DNA from: Bacteroidota bacterium
GTDB lineage: Bacteria > Bacteroidota > Bacteroidia > Chitinophagales > Chitinophagaceae
Assembly (NCBI GenBank): GCA_018267925.1
Contig: JAFDXO010000157.1
Location: 1 to 37,440 of the forward strand
Length of the DNA: 37,440 bases
Direction of reading: 5' to 3'
The position numbers and the translations under genes are program-made. The first letter of the stretch is position 1; each line of letters opens with the position of its first letter. The notes beneath the pieces were generated by a model, which was not told where the DNA came from, did no database searches, and saw nothing but the letters and a program-made list of their open reading frames with translations. Positions 14,811 through 23,385 of this stretch are shown here, one piece after another.

Positions 14811-16016
14811 TTACAGCGACTTTATAAACTCACTAATACTTTCCATCATGTGGTTTAGTTGCGCCTCTGACAAGCCATGATGGCACGCCATCAACATACC
14901 GCCTCGCATCACCTTATCAGCCTCAGCATATCCGTTTGTACTGGCTTTGTGAGCACAATTTTTAAATCCGGGTTGCCTTAAAATATTTCCGGTAAAAACT
15001 GTCCGTGTTTGAATATTTCTCTTTTCTAAGAAAATTTGTAAATCTCTACGAATAAAAGGAGCAGACTCGCGAATAGTAACAGCAAATGCCAGCCATCCGG
15101 TTCGAGAATTAGGCAATTGCTTGGGAAGGATAAAATACTCTTCATACTGAGCAAAAAAGCCTAACAAACGTTGGAAGTGCTGTGTTCTTAAATCAATATT
15201 GTTTGTGAGTTTATTTAGCTGTACGATACCAAAAGCCGCACCCATTTCTGAAGGTTCTATATTGTAGCCCGGCTCTTCGAAAACAAATTTTGCATCGTAA
15301 GGAATGCCTTCTATCTCTACATTGAAGCGGTTTTCAATTTTTTCAGATTCTACAAATAAAGATGAACTACGCCCCCAACTTCTAAGCAGTCTTCCTCTAT
15401 CAAAATAAGCATCCGTATTCACACATAACATTCCTCCATTTCCGGCACAGTTGATTATGTGAGATCCGTAAAAGCTGGTAGTGCTCATGTCCGTAAATCG
15501 TCCGGATGAAGCATGGTCAATTTCAGCTCCCAGTGTATCAGCAGAATCCTCTAATACAAAAAGTTGATGTTTATCCGCGATTTCACGAAGCTGTTTCCAA
15601 TTAGGCAAATTACCTATTAGATTAGGAATGATCATGGCCTTTGTTTTAGGCGTAATCATCTCCTCTACTTTATTTGCATCAATATTGTAAGTGCCTTCTT
15701 CCACATCAACAAATGCGGGAACCCATCCTCTTTTTACTTGTGGTGCAACTGTGGTAGAAAACGTAAGGGCCGGTGTGATAATTTCAGCTCCTTGTTCATA
15801 GTTTAAAAGGTCGGCAGCAAGATACAAAGCAGAGGAACCACTGTTAACCATAATGCCATGTTTTTTAGCATAAAGGGAAGCTACCCGCTCTTCCATTTCT
15901 CGAACATGCTTACCCATTTGTGTGGTTGTACGCAAGACATTTACAACGGCTGCAATTTCTTCTTCGCCGTGAACAGTTGTGCCATAAGGAACTTTGATGA
16001 AATCTGTTTGTACCAT
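14811..16016 (-). CDS. DegT/DnrJ/EryC1/StrS family enzyme, RfbH/ColD-like (His in place of PLP lysine)
   Basis: A 401-residue PLP/PMP-dependent sugar enzyme. The N-terminal VPYGTTVHG, VNSGSSALYLAA, FVDVEEGTYNID, LEDSADTLGA and the C-terminal TRTVFTGNILRQPGF match the RfbH (CDP-4-keto-6-deoxyglucose-3-dehydrase) branch. At the PLP-lysine position the sequence reads SFYGSHIINCAGNGG with His186, the replacement that turns aminotransferases into 3-dehydratases in RfbH and ColD. The cysteine-rich segment that binds a [2Fe-2S] cluster in RfbH directly after WGR is absent: here WGRSSSL (W214-L220). So it could be a ColD-like deoxysugar dehydratase without Fe-S. No sugar-nucleotide genes are adjacent. 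It heads a two-gene unit with the membrane protein at 14458. Confidence 0.85.
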   Translation of the reverse strand: MVQTDFIKVPYGTTVHGEEEIAAVVNVLRTTTQMGKHVREMEERVASLYAKKHGIMVNSGSSALYLAADLLNYEQGAEIITPALTFSTTVAPQVKRGWVPAFVDVEEGTYNIDANKVEEMITPKTKAMIIPNLIGNLPNWKQLREIADKHQLFVLEDSADTLGAEIDHASSGRFTDMSTTSFYGSHIINCAGNGGMLCVNTDAYFDRGRLLRSWGRSSSLFVESEKIENRFNVEIEGIPYDAKFVFEEPGYNIEPSEMGAAFGIVQLNKLTNNIDLRTQHFQRLLGFFAQYEEYFILPKQLPNSRTGWLAFAVTIRESAPFIRRDLQIFLEKRNIQTRTVFTGNILRQPGFKNCAHKASTNGYAEADKVMRGGMLMACHHGLSEAQLNHMMESISEFIKSL

Positions 16017-16087
16017 TGTGGAGTATGTAAGATTAGCTTGCGAATGTAGTGGTAATGATAAAATAATAAGTTAAAAAGAGACTTCAG

Positions 16088-16447
16088 TTATGATCGTCTT
16101 ACAACGTCTTTTACGCTATTGATTTGATCTACGTAATAATATTTTTCGCCTCCATTAGCAAGAAAAAGAACTATTGTTTTAATACGCTTACCTTCTCTAT
16201 TTAACCGTGCTTGAATTTTGCGCCTGTCGGAAGACTGATAAACATACGGATTACCATCAATGAGTACCTTCTTTCCGGTGATAAATACAATGCCATTTTC
16301 GTTCATTTTTTGTATTTGCTCGGTGCCGTCAATTCGATATGTGATAGTCATAGTATGCGTATAGGCATAAGTTTTTTCATTCTTCCCCAACAATCTATAT
16401 AATACAATAGCAAGCAGAATGGTAGCAACAACAAGAACAATGGCCAT
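16088..16447 (-). CDS. Membrane-anchored hypothetical protein
   Basis: About 119 residues: one N-terminal transmembrane helix (MAIVLVVATILLAIVLYRLL) followed by a basic soluble domain of about 95 residues with alternating strands, for example TMTITYRIDGTEQIQKM, GIVFITGKKVLIDGNPYVY and IVLFLANGGEKYYY. No family recognised. I use the ATG at 16447; a TTG at 16489 would give an additional 14 residues but leave almost no leader after the promoter box. It lies 71 bp after (in transcription order before) the DegT-family gene, without overlap. Confidence 0.7.
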   Translation of the reverse strand: MAIVLVVATILLAIVLYRLLGKNEKTYAYTHTMTITYRIDGTEQIQKMNENGIVFITGKKVLIDGNPYVYQSSDRRKIQARLNREGKRIKTIVLFLANGGEKYYYVDQINSVKDVVRRS

Positions 16448-16501
16448 GGACAGTTTCAGAATATAAAAAGGGTAATTGAATAATAGCAATTACCAAGTTT
16501 G

Positions 16502-16509
16502 CAAAGGTA
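16502..16509 (-). promoter_or_regulatory. Bacteroidota -7 box for the membrane-anchored hypothetical gene
   Basis: Minus-strand TACCTTTG matches TAnnTTTG. A CTTG lies about 20 nt upstream (16530-16533) as a possible -33 element. The predicted leader to the ATG at 16447 is about 50 nt. Confidence 0.55.
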
Positions 16510-16599
16510 CGTTCTTAAAAAAAACATTGCAAGCCATATACCTAATTAACCACGTATAAAGCAATAGGATTTTGAAGCTCAATGAATTATACAATCAAC

Positions 16600-16627
16600 A
16601 AAAAAGGAGTAACAAATGTATTACTCC
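16600..16627 (-). terminator. Intrinsic terminator of the EGF-domain lipoprotein gene
   Basis: GGAGTAA (16606-16612) pairs with TTACTCC (16621-16627) across an 8-nt loop; on the minus strand the stem is followed by a run of T (complement of 16600-16605). It lies 32 bp after the stop of the gene at 16660. Confidence 0.75.
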
Positions 16628-16659
16628 CTTTTATGAACAAAAAATGAACAAAAAATAAA

Positions 16660-17157
16660 TTACTTAAAACCCACAAAGCTACACGCAATTGGTGCTCCTG
16701 AATTTGTATCCAAAATAGACTCTGTAAAAACTGAAATTTTATTTGCTATGATTTCTGCTCTGGTATAGTGTTTAGCATTCCCAATTGTGGTTGTAGCAAA
16801 AAAGAGATCGGTACCGGAAACTGTACCGGAAAGGGTGTCTGCCATATTCCCACGATCAACGAAAAAAACTGTTGAAGGCGGTTGTTTCATCCAGATATCT
16901 ACGGTATCAATAGCCGGTGCGCTACCAGGACAAGTAAAATGTCCGACAAATCTTCCGACAAATTTTGTAGCAGACAGTGTTTCACACTGAGTGCCTTCGT
17001 AGCCTGTTTGGCAACGACAAAATCCATCTGCACAAGCACCCCCATTTCGGCATTTAAGATCTGAGCAACTATCCTTTTCACACGACGTGTATAAAACGGT
17101 TGAACAAACGCCTAAAAAGGCAAAAGCTGTAATCAAAGTGTGTTTCCAAAACTTCAT
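16660..17157 (-). CDS. Lipoprotein with one EGF-like domain
   Basis: A 165-residue exported protein with a lipoprotein signal ending VLYTSC (lipid Cys26). Next comes a compact EGF-like module with cysteines at 31, 36, 42, 47, 49 and 58 in the classic order, including CRNGGAC and CRCQTGYEGTQC. The rest (about 65-165) is a beta-rich domain with two further cysteines and no recognised family. EGF modules are uncommon in bacteria but recur in Bacteroidota surface lipoproteins; ligand or partner unknown. It is a single gene with its own terminator. Confidence 0.85.
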   Translation of the reverse strand: MKFWKHTLITAFAFLGVCSTVLYTSCEKDSCSDLKCRNGGACADGFCRCQTGYEGTQCETLSATKFVGRFVGHFTCPGSAPAIDTVDIWMKQPPSTVFFVDRGNMADTLSGTVSGTDLFFATTTIGNAKHYTRAEIIANKISVFTESILDTNSGAPIACSFVGFK

Positions 17158-17212
17158 CGAAGATAATTATTTTGCGAAAATTACAAAAATTATGAACAAA
17201 CAAGAACCCTTT

Positions 17213-18238
17213 CTATCTAAATGCGTTCCAGCCTTGAGCTGTCAATAGATGTTTTTTCCCTTGTCTTGATTCTAACACTGCACCTTCTTCCCAATCAGTG
17301 ATATAGCCAATTACACTTAGGTCTTTATGGTGTGCAACCCGTTCATAATCTGTTTGAGAAATAGTAAACAATAATTCATAATCCTCACCGCCACTCAAAG
17401 CGCAAGATGTAGGGTCAAGATTAAATTCTAAAGACATTTCTTTTGTTTCATCATGAACAGGAATCTTGTCCTCATACAACACGCAACCTACCTTGCTTTG
17501 CTTACAAATATGTAGTAGTTCAGAGCTTAGTCCATCGCTTATATCTATCATACTGGTAGGCATAATACTATTTTCGTGAAGCCAGTCAACAATGTCAGCA
17601 CGAGGTTCAGGTTTTAATATTCGACCAACGATGTATGACTTTTGTTGCAAATCAGGTTGAACGGATGGGCTTTCTAAGAAAATTTTCTTTTCCCGTTCTA
17701 ACAATTGTAATCCAAGATAAGCAGCACCCAAATTTCCTGAAACACAGATCAGATCACTTTTTCGAGCACCCGAGCGAGTAACAAACTGATCCGTATTCAC
17801 TTCTCCGATAGCGGTTATGCTTATCACAAATCCTTTTAAAGAAGTGCAAGTATCGCCCCCAACTAAGTCAACATTGTATTTTTCGCAAGCTGCATAAACG
17901 CCTTCATAAAACTCATCCAAAGCTTCTACCGAAAAGCGATTGGTAACACCGATAGCAACCGTAATATGAGTTGGTGTTGCGTTCATGGCATAGATGTCAG
18001 AGAGGTTAACTGCTACAGATTTATAACCTAAATGTTTTAGCGGTGTGTACATCAAATCGAAATGTACGCCTTCCAACAACATGTCTGTTGAAACAACAGT
18101 CTGCTTACCAAAATGATCTATCACGGCGGCATCATCACCAATAGAAACAAGTGTACCGGCGTTTTTTGTTTCGTTAGGGGAAGCTAAATGATCTATCAAT
18201 CCAAATTCACCGATATCGGCTATTTCCGTTCTTTCCAT
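17213..18238 (-). CDS. thiL: Thiamine-monophosphate kinase
   Basis: A 341-residue enzyme that phosphorylates thiamine monophosphate to the active cofactor thiamine diphosphate. Family motifs in order: VSIGDDAAVID, STDMLLEGVHFD, VNLSDIYAMNATP, VGGDTCTS, MIDISDGLSSELLHI and LSGGEDYELLFT. I start at the ATG at 18238 (MERTEIADIGEFGLI), which fits the family N-terminus; the frame extends to 18286 with a basic stretch of no similarity. It follows the inositol-phosphatase-family gene by 44 bp and ends the TolC train. Other thiamine genes are absent. Confidence 0.95.
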   Translation of the reverse strand: MERTEIADIGEFGLIDHLASPNETKNAGTLVSIGDDAAVIDHFGKQTVVSTDMLLEGVHFDLMYTPLKHLGYKSVAVNLSDIYAMNATPTHITVAIGVTNRFSVEALDEFYEGVYAACEKYNVDLVGGDTCTSLKGFVISITAIGEVNTDQFVTRSGARKSDLICVSGNLGAAYLGLQLLEREKKIFLESPSVQPDLQQKSYIVGRILKPEPRADIVDWLHENSIMPTSMIDISDGLSSELLHICKQSKVGCVLYEDKIPVHDETKEMSLEFNLDPTSCALSGGEDYELLFTISQTDYERVAHHKDLSVIGYITDWEEGAVLESRQGKKHLLTAQGWNAFR

Positions 18239-18282
18239 TATATTTATGAACTGTACTTTTTTTTTAAAAATTCTTCTCAATA

Positions 18283-19068
18283 TCAATTTGAGTGATCAGC
18301 AATAAGGTCTAACATCTCTTGATGTATGAGTCCGTTAGTAGCAAGCGTTTGACGGTCATAAACAGAATAGTTTTCCCCTTTAAAATCTGTAACTCTTCCA
18401 CCTGCTTCGGTTACTATTAAATAGCCGGCAGCAATATCCCATGGGTTTAAGTTGTATTCCCAAAAGCCATCAAAACGACCACATGCAACCCAACAAAGAT
18501 CAATAGCTGCTGATCCAAGCCTACGTACAGGAAGTCCTTCTAAAATAAATCGTTCAAACACCCGAATGGGATGTTCTTTGGTTTCCGGCCATTTATAGGG
18601 AAATCCGGTAACCAAACAAGCTTTTCTAAAATCTGATTTTTCCGAAACAGAAATAGGTTGTCCATTTAGTTGAGCGCCTTTCCCTTTTTCAGCAAAAAAT
18701 AATTCGTTCATGATTGGGTTAAACACAGCACCCATGATCATTTCACCGTGAAAAGACAAACCAATGCTGACACAACAAATAGGAATTCCATGTGCAAAAT
18801 TTACGGTGCCATCAATCGGATCAATAATCCATCTATAAGGCGACACTTGAGATAATTCGCCGGCTTCTTCACTGATGATGTCATGATCGGGAAATGATGT
18901 TTTAATGATCTCAATAATTTTGGCTTCAGCTTTAGTATCAACTTCTGTTACCAAATTATTGATACCTTCTTTATTTGAAACAGAAAAATTACCTTGAAAA
19001 TAATGGCGAATTACTTGACCTGCTTCGTGTGCAGCATTCAGTAATGTTTGCTTCAGTTCAGTTTGCAT
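18283..19068 (-). CDS. suhB: Inositol monophosphatase family phosphatase
   Basis: A 261-residue Mg-dependent phosphatase. The metal-binding residues are visible: E67-E68 in SEEAG, the DPIDGTVNF signature (D83, D86), and WDIAAG near residue 213. Members hydrolyse inositol phosphates, and related branches act on histidinol phosphate or PAP (CysQ). The overall sequence resembles SuhB more than CysQ or HisN, but the substrate is not certain. Its ATG overlaps the tolC stop by one base (TAATG) and thiL follows. Confidence 0.9.
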   Translation of the reverse strand: MQTELKQTLLNAAHEAGQVIRHYFQGNFSVSNKEGINNLVTEVDTKAEAKIIEIIKTSFPDHDIISEEAGELSQVSPYRWIIDPIDGTVNFAHGIPICCVSIGLSFHGEMIMGAVFNPIMNELFFAEKGKGAQLNGQPISVSEKSDFRKACLVTGFPYKWPETKEHPIRVFERFILEGLPVRRLGSAAIDLCWVACGRFDGFWEYNLNPWDIAAGYLIVTEAGGRVTDFKGENYSVYDRQTLATNGLIHQEMLDLIADHSN

Positions 19069-20498
19069 TAGAGTGTGAGTTCTTTGTTTAGGTAGTAATC
19101 AATCACTTTGAGTTTAAAGATAAGGTCATATTTAGCACTTAGTCTGTTTATTTCGGCAACAAATTGTGCATTTTGAGACGTAAGGTATTCCACCGTGTTG
19201 GTTAACCCCAATACATATCGCTTTTGTGCAAAGTTGTAGGCGCGGCGGGCGGCATCCACAGCTCTTTCCGTAGCTTTAAATTTCTGTATGGCATTTAAGG
19301 CATCGTTATAGGCTCGATACACATCTTGACGCAGCTTTAATTCAGCTTGATATTTGTTTAGTTCGTTTGAAGAAAGGTTAATCTTTGCTTGACGAATGTT
19401 ATACTGTGCTTGCCACGCATTAAATAATGGAAAGTTCAACGTAGCTGTAACCGTTTGTCGAAAGTTATTGTCTAATTGTGAACCAAATGGGATTCGACGA
19501 GTAGTATAATTAAATGTTCGTTGATAAACCGGAACTTGCAGCGTATCTACCTGCACATAATATAACTCTGAGGGTGTTCCTTGCCCTAAACTACCGCCTG
19601 TAATCTCGGAAAAAGTAGTAGCATAGTTCGTACCAAATTGAGCGTTCAGTCCTAATTGAGGGTATCGTGCAGCTTGTGCCGAGCGCAATCTTTTTTGAGC
19701 TGCGAGCAAATTCCATTCGCTGGCTTTGATAGAGCCAAAACGCTGAGATGCTTGCTGAAAAATGCTTTCAGGAGTCATTGCATAAACTGAAAGTTGTTCA
19801 CCCACATTTACTTCGGGTGCTTGTATTTCAAATGGTGTTTGAAAATCGAGATTGAGTAAAGCTTTTATATCGAGAATGGATGAAGTGTAAGCAGAAATAT
19901 TACTGATAAGGTTTGCACTATCATTAGCTAATTGAGCTTCCAACTGAGCAGCATTCAATTCAGGTAGTCTGCCGGCATCAACAAATTTTCGAGTTTGTTC
20001 TAATTGTGCGGCAGAAAGATCTACTTGCTTTGCGCTTACCCGAACTTGCTCTTGTGCTAACAAAGCTCGTAAATAACCCGTTGCTACATTAAGAGAAATG
20101 TCGTTTTGCAATTGATCTAAATTGGCTTTAGCAGCTTCCAAGTTATACTTGTTTGCTTGTATGGTATTTCTTCGTTGAAACCATCCAAACAGCAATACAT
20201 CTGCCGAACCGGTCATACCAACAAAATCATAACTGCCATGCACAAATTGATTGGTTGTAGGATCTACCGAGCGTCCATAACTGCGCCCCACTGAAACTCC
20301 GGCATTGAGGTTAGGCAATTGAGACCATTTACTTTGTTGCAATTGAAGGGCGGCAAGCCTTTGATTCAATACGTTTTGTTGTAGAGAAATATTGTGTTCA
20401 ATAGCATAATGCACAGACCGTTGAAGTGTCCAAACATCAGACTGGGCACGCAAAACACTCACAAAAAATAAAGTAAAAAATAAAAACGCTAAGCGCAT
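19068..20498 (-). CDS. TolC family outer-membrane efflux protein
   Basis: A 476-residue outer-membrane factor with a signal peptide (MRLAFLFFTLFFVSVLRAQS). Two repeated coiled-coil halves are visible, for example NLEAAKANLDQLQNDISLNV then ELNAAQLEAQL, and later QAKINLSSNELNKYQAELKL with VDAARRAYNFAQKRY. It forms the exit duct of tripartite pumps or type I secretion. No membrane-fusion or inner-membrane pump gene is adjacent, so the partner is encoded elsewhere. A GTG at 20540 overlaps the previous stop (GTGA), but the ATG at 20498 gives a proper signal peptide and is preferred. Confidence 0.93.
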   Translation of the reverse strand: MRLAFLFFTLFFVSVLRAQSDVWTLQRSVHYAIEHNISLQQNVLNQRLAALQLQQSKWSQLPNLNAGVSVGRSYGRSVDPTTNQFVHGSYDFVGMTGSADVLLFGWFQRRNTIQANKYNLEAAKANLDQLQNDISLNVATGYLRALLAQEQVRVSAKQVDLSAAQLEQTRKFVDAGRLPELNAAQLEAQLANDSANLISNISAYTSSILDIKALLNLDFQTPFEIQAPEVNVGEQLSVYAMTPESIFQQASQRFGSIKASEWNLLAAQKRLRSAQAARYPQLGLNAQFGTNYATTFSEITGGSLGQGTPSELYYVQVDTLQVPVYQRTFNYTTRRIPFGSQLDNNFRQTVTATLNFPLFNAWQAQYNIRQAKINLSSNELNKYQAELKLRQDVYRAYNDALNAIQKFKATERAVDAARRAYNFAQKRYVLGLTNTVEYLTSQNAQFVAEINRLSAKYDLIFKLKVIDYYLNKELTL

Positions 20499-20536
20499 GA
20501 AACGAAAAAATAAAAGGCAGATAAAAACGAAAAAAA

Positions 20537-20860
20537 TCACACTAAGTCAATAGAATACAATAGTGTTTCTTCCTTATTCTTCAAACCAAAAAGCTTTTGA
20601 TTGTGTACCGTAAATTTTTCAAATTGATTCATCAAAGCCTCTGCCAATCTAATTAATCGTTCCTCAGTTTCTATTTCTAATCTTTCTTCTTCATCCTTAA
20701 TGGTTGGGAGATAATTTTGAAAGGTTTCGTTTTGGAGTAAATCTTGTTCAATATTTGCTTTATGCTCGCTAATTATGGGTGTTTCATCACCAAGAGAAAA
20801 GTCAAAAAGCATCTCCAACAAAGTGTCTTCGTCTGAAAAGGATTGATTTTTAATATACAT
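20537..20860 (-). CDS. Acidic hypothetical protein upstream of tolC
   Basis: A 107-residue, strongly acidic, mostly helical protein without signal or membrane segment (for example KDEEERLEIETEERLIRLAE near residues 55-74). No family recognised. It carries the promoter box of the train and ends 38 bp before the tolC start, so it is very likely translated with tolC. Conserved small acidic proteins at such positions are often uncharacterised; I infer no function. Confidence 0.72.
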   Translation of the reverse strand: MYIKNQSFSDEDTLLEMLFDFSLGDETPIISEHKANIEQDLLQNETFQNYLPTIKDEEERLEIETEERLIRLAEALMNQFEKFTVHNQKLFGLKNKEETLLYSIDLV

Positions 20861-20886
20861 GCAAACGAATTGCGTTTAAAAAAAAG

Positions 20887-20919
20887 CAAAACTAAGGGAA
20901 CTATCACTTTAATAGCAAA
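20887..20919 (-). promoter_or_regulatory. Promoter of the acidic protein-tolC-suhB-thiL train
   Basis: On the minus strand a TTTG (20916-20919) is followed after 21 nt by TAGTTTTG (20887-20894), a TAnnTTTG match. The leader to the ATG at 20860 is about 20 nt. Confidence 0.6.
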
Positions 20920-20945
20920 CAAAAAAATGAAGTGTTCAAAGAGCG

Positions 20946-21854
20946 TTATTTCATTTGCCCTTTTAGCGGCCGAGGAGCCGGAGCCTCGCCATCTTTAAAT
21001 GTTTGAACCGGAATAAGGTCTTGAATATAATTCCATTGTCCACCGCCCCATCGAAAACCATCATATTGACCACTTGGAACAAACGTGTATTTTCTATTTG
21101 GGTCATTAGACTGCGATACTAATTTGTCAAAATAAATTGTCTTGGCTTCTTCATCCCAATTAAGCGAAGCTTGAACATCTTTTTTATACTCCATAATGTA
21201 TCGCTTGATTCTACCCTTTTTCGTTTCAGATTTTACATTAAAAATCTGCGCACCAAACACTACTTCATTTCCATCAAAATACATCGGATCAACAACTTTT
21301 TTATTGCTCACCAAACTGCTGCTATTTAATCCAAAGAAGTTATAGTAGCGAACACCATCCGCTTCTGTTTCAACAATACGATAGTATAATGCGCCAAACC
21401 ATTTAGGTGCTGTCAACATGGTATCTTCTGCATTTTCGCCAATTTCTTTGCTATGGTCAATTAACGGAATCAGTTTGAGCGATTGTGTAGGCATTTGAAT
21501 AGCACCATAATATCGCACTTCATGATCTCCACCAATAATAAACCAATTAAACACTCGGAATGTTTTGTCTGACGGATAAATCAGATTAATCTTTTTACGC
21601 AACAAAGGAAAATCATAGTTGAAAGAATTTTCCGTTTTCAGTGCAGCTACCAAATGCTTTACAAATTTTTCGCAAAAACGAGGACGATCATCCGGCAAAT
21701 AAGCATTGAACATAGAATCTGCCATTTGTACCAAGCTGTCTTCCTTCTTCACCATCAGTTGACGATCTTCCGGTTTCAGACCTTGTGCAAAAGAAAAACG
21801 GGGATAAACAAAACTGATCGTGAAGATCAACAATACAAATATTCGGGTTGGCAT
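20946..21854 (-). CDS. Secreted protein of unknown function
   Basis: A 302-residue protein with a signal peptide (MPTRIFVLLIFTISFVYPRF, cleavage near SFAQG). The mature part has an early helical region (MADSMFNAYLPDDRPRFCEK) then beta-rich segments such as WFIIGGDHEVRYYGAIQMP and WFGALYYRIVETEADGVRYY, ending with FVPSGQYDGFRWGGGQWNY. No family named with confidence. It looks like conserved exported Bacteroidota proteins of about 300 residues. It is divergent from the Fe-S oxidoreductase at 21980, with its own promoter box. Confidence 0.82.
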   Translation of the reverse strand: MPTRIFVLLIFTISFVYPRFSFAQGLKPEDRQLMVKKEDSLVQMADSMFNAYLPDDRPRFCEKFVKHLVAALKTENSFNYDFPLLRKKINLIYPSDKTFRVFNWFIIGGDHEVRYYGAIQMPTQSLKLIPLIDHSKEIGENAEDTMLTAPKWFGALYYRIVETEADGVRYYNFFGLNSSSLVSNKKVVDPMYFDGNEVVFGAQIFNVKSETKKGRIKRYIMEYKKDVQASLNWDEEAKTIYFDKLVSQSNDPNRKYTFVPSGQYDGFRWGGGQWNYIQDLIPVQTFKDGEAPAPRPLKGQMK

Positions 21855-21876
21855 AAGTCAAAAAAAACAGTTTGCT

Positions 21877-21884
21877 CAAACCTA
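21877..21884 (-). promoter_or_regulatory. Bacteroidota -7 box for the secreted protein gene
   Basis: Minus-strand TAGGTTTG, an exact TAnnTTTG match, 22 nt before the ATG at 21854. Confidence 0.55.
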
Positions 21885-21948
21885 AACAATTTCGACTAAA
21901 TCGCCCACACTACAACAGTTTAAACTATGATTTTACGGTAAAAGAAGT

Positions 21949-21956
21949 TAACTTTC
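21949..21956 (+). promoter_or_regulatory. Weak -7 box for the Fe-S oxidoreductase pair
   Basis: TAACTTTC differs from TAnnTTTG only at the last base and lies 23 nt before the ATG at 21980, a spacing seen for the other boxes here. Confidence 0.35.
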
Positions 21957-21979
21957 GGCGCGTAAATTAACCCCATTTC

Positions 21980-23299
21980 ATGCATTTACTTCAACAGATT
22001 GTTTTCATTTTATGTGCCGGCACAGCCATTGGAATTTTCACAAAAAAAGTGGTCGAAGTACGTCGAAATATTTTGTTAGGACGAGATGAAAATTTAACCG
22101 ACCAATCGGGAAGGCGTTGGCGCAATGTGCTTTTGCTGGCATTTGGGCAGAAAAAAATGTTTAAACGTCCGTTGCCTGCTGTGCTGCATTTTTTTGTGTA
22201 TGCTGGCTTTGTTTTGATTAATATTGAAGTGCTTGAAATTTTGATTGACGGTATTTTTGGAACCGAAAGAATTTTTCAAGCTCCTTTAGGTGCATTTTAC
22301 AATGTTGTAATTGGCTTCTTTGAAATTTTAGCCTTTCTCACCTTAATAGCTGTTATTGTTTTTCTGATTCGTAGAAATATTTTGAAGGTAAAACGTCTGA
22401 GTATGCACGAATTGGATGGTTTTCCCAAACGAGATGCCAATACTATTTTGTACATTGAAATTGTGTTGATGTGCATGTTACTTTTGATGAATGCGATGGA
22501 AGGAGCTATTCAATTGAAAGAGGGTGTAGGCAACGGTTTTCTGATCAGTAGTCTTATTGCTCCATTGTTTACCGGACTTTCCTTAGATATGCTCAACATC
22601 ATCAAACACACTTGTTGGTGGGGACATATCTTAGGTATTTTTGCCTTTCTCAACTACCTTCCTTACTCCAAGCACTTTCATATCTTATTAGCTTTTCCAA
22701 ATGCCTTTTATACTCGCCTAACACCACAAGGAAAAATGGCAAATATGCCAGAGGTACAAAATGAAGTATTATACATGATGCAGCCGGAATTGGCACCTAC
22801 TGCTACCGATGCAGCACCTGTACAACATCGTTTCGGTGCTAAAGACGTGATGGATCTTTCGTGGAAAAACTTGTTGGATGCCTATTCTTGTACCGAATGT
22901 GGAAGATGCACGTCTGTTTGTCCTGCAAACATTACCGGTAAGAAATTATCTCCCCGAAAAATCATGATGGATACTCGTGACAGATTGGAAGAAGTAGGTG
23001 AAAATATCAACAAAAACAAAAACTTTGTTGACGATGGAAAATCATTAGTACACGACTATATTTCAGTTGAAGAATTGCGTGCTTGCACTACTTGTCAAGC
23101 CTGTGTTGAAGCTTGTCCGGTTAGCATCGAGCCACTTTCGATAATAAATCAATTACGCCGATATTTAATCATGGAAGAAAGCAATGCGCCGCAAGAATGG
23201 AATTTGATGAGCAGTAATATTGAAAACAACATGGCTCCGTGGAAATTTAGCCCCGATGATCGTGACAAATGGGCAAACGAAATGGAACCTTCAGCTTAA
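21980..23299 (+). CDS. Membrane Fe-S oxidoreductase subunit (EMO/HdrD-type N-terminal half)
   Basis: A 439-residue protein with five or six membrane helices in residues 1-250, then two [4Fe-4S] motifs: CTECGRCTSVCP (C304, C307, C310, C314) and CTTCQACVEACP (C369, C372, C375, C379). Membrane histidines (LHFFVYAGF, KHTCWWGHILGIFAF) could bind haem b as in NarI-like subunits. In ETF:menaquinone oxidoreductases (EMO) this part is fused to CCG domains; here those are in the next gene, so the two halves form one enzyme. It probably passes electrons from ETF or another soluble donor to menaquinone, by family analogy. It is divergent from the secreted protein gene. Confidence 0.88.
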   Translation: MHLLQQIVFILCAGTAIGIFTKKVVEVRRNILLGRDENLTDQSGRRWRNVLLLAFGQKKMFKRPLPAVLHFFVYAGFVLINIEVLEILIDGIFGTERIFQAPLGAFYNVVIGFFEILAFLTLIAVIVFLIRRNILKVKRLSMHELDGFPKRDANTILYIEIVLMCMLLLMNAMEGAIQLKEGVGNGFLISSLIAPLFTGLSLDMLNIIKHTCWWGHILGIFAFLNYLPYSKHFHILLAFPNAFYTRLTPQGKMANMPEVQNEVLYMMQPELAPTATDAAPVQHRFGAKDVMDLSWKNLLDAYSCTECGRCTSVCPANITGKKLSPRKIMMDTRDRLEEVGENINKNKNFVDDGKSLVHDYISVEELRACTTCQACVEACPVSIEPLSIINQLRRYLIMEESNAPQEWNLMSSNIENNMAPWKFSPDDRDKWANEMEPSA

Positions 23300-23385
23300 A
23301 CAACCTTATTTGTTTCAAACATTTTTTTAGAAACAACAGACTATGCACAGCCAATTTGGCTTGCTTAAACAAACAGAGCAATTTT

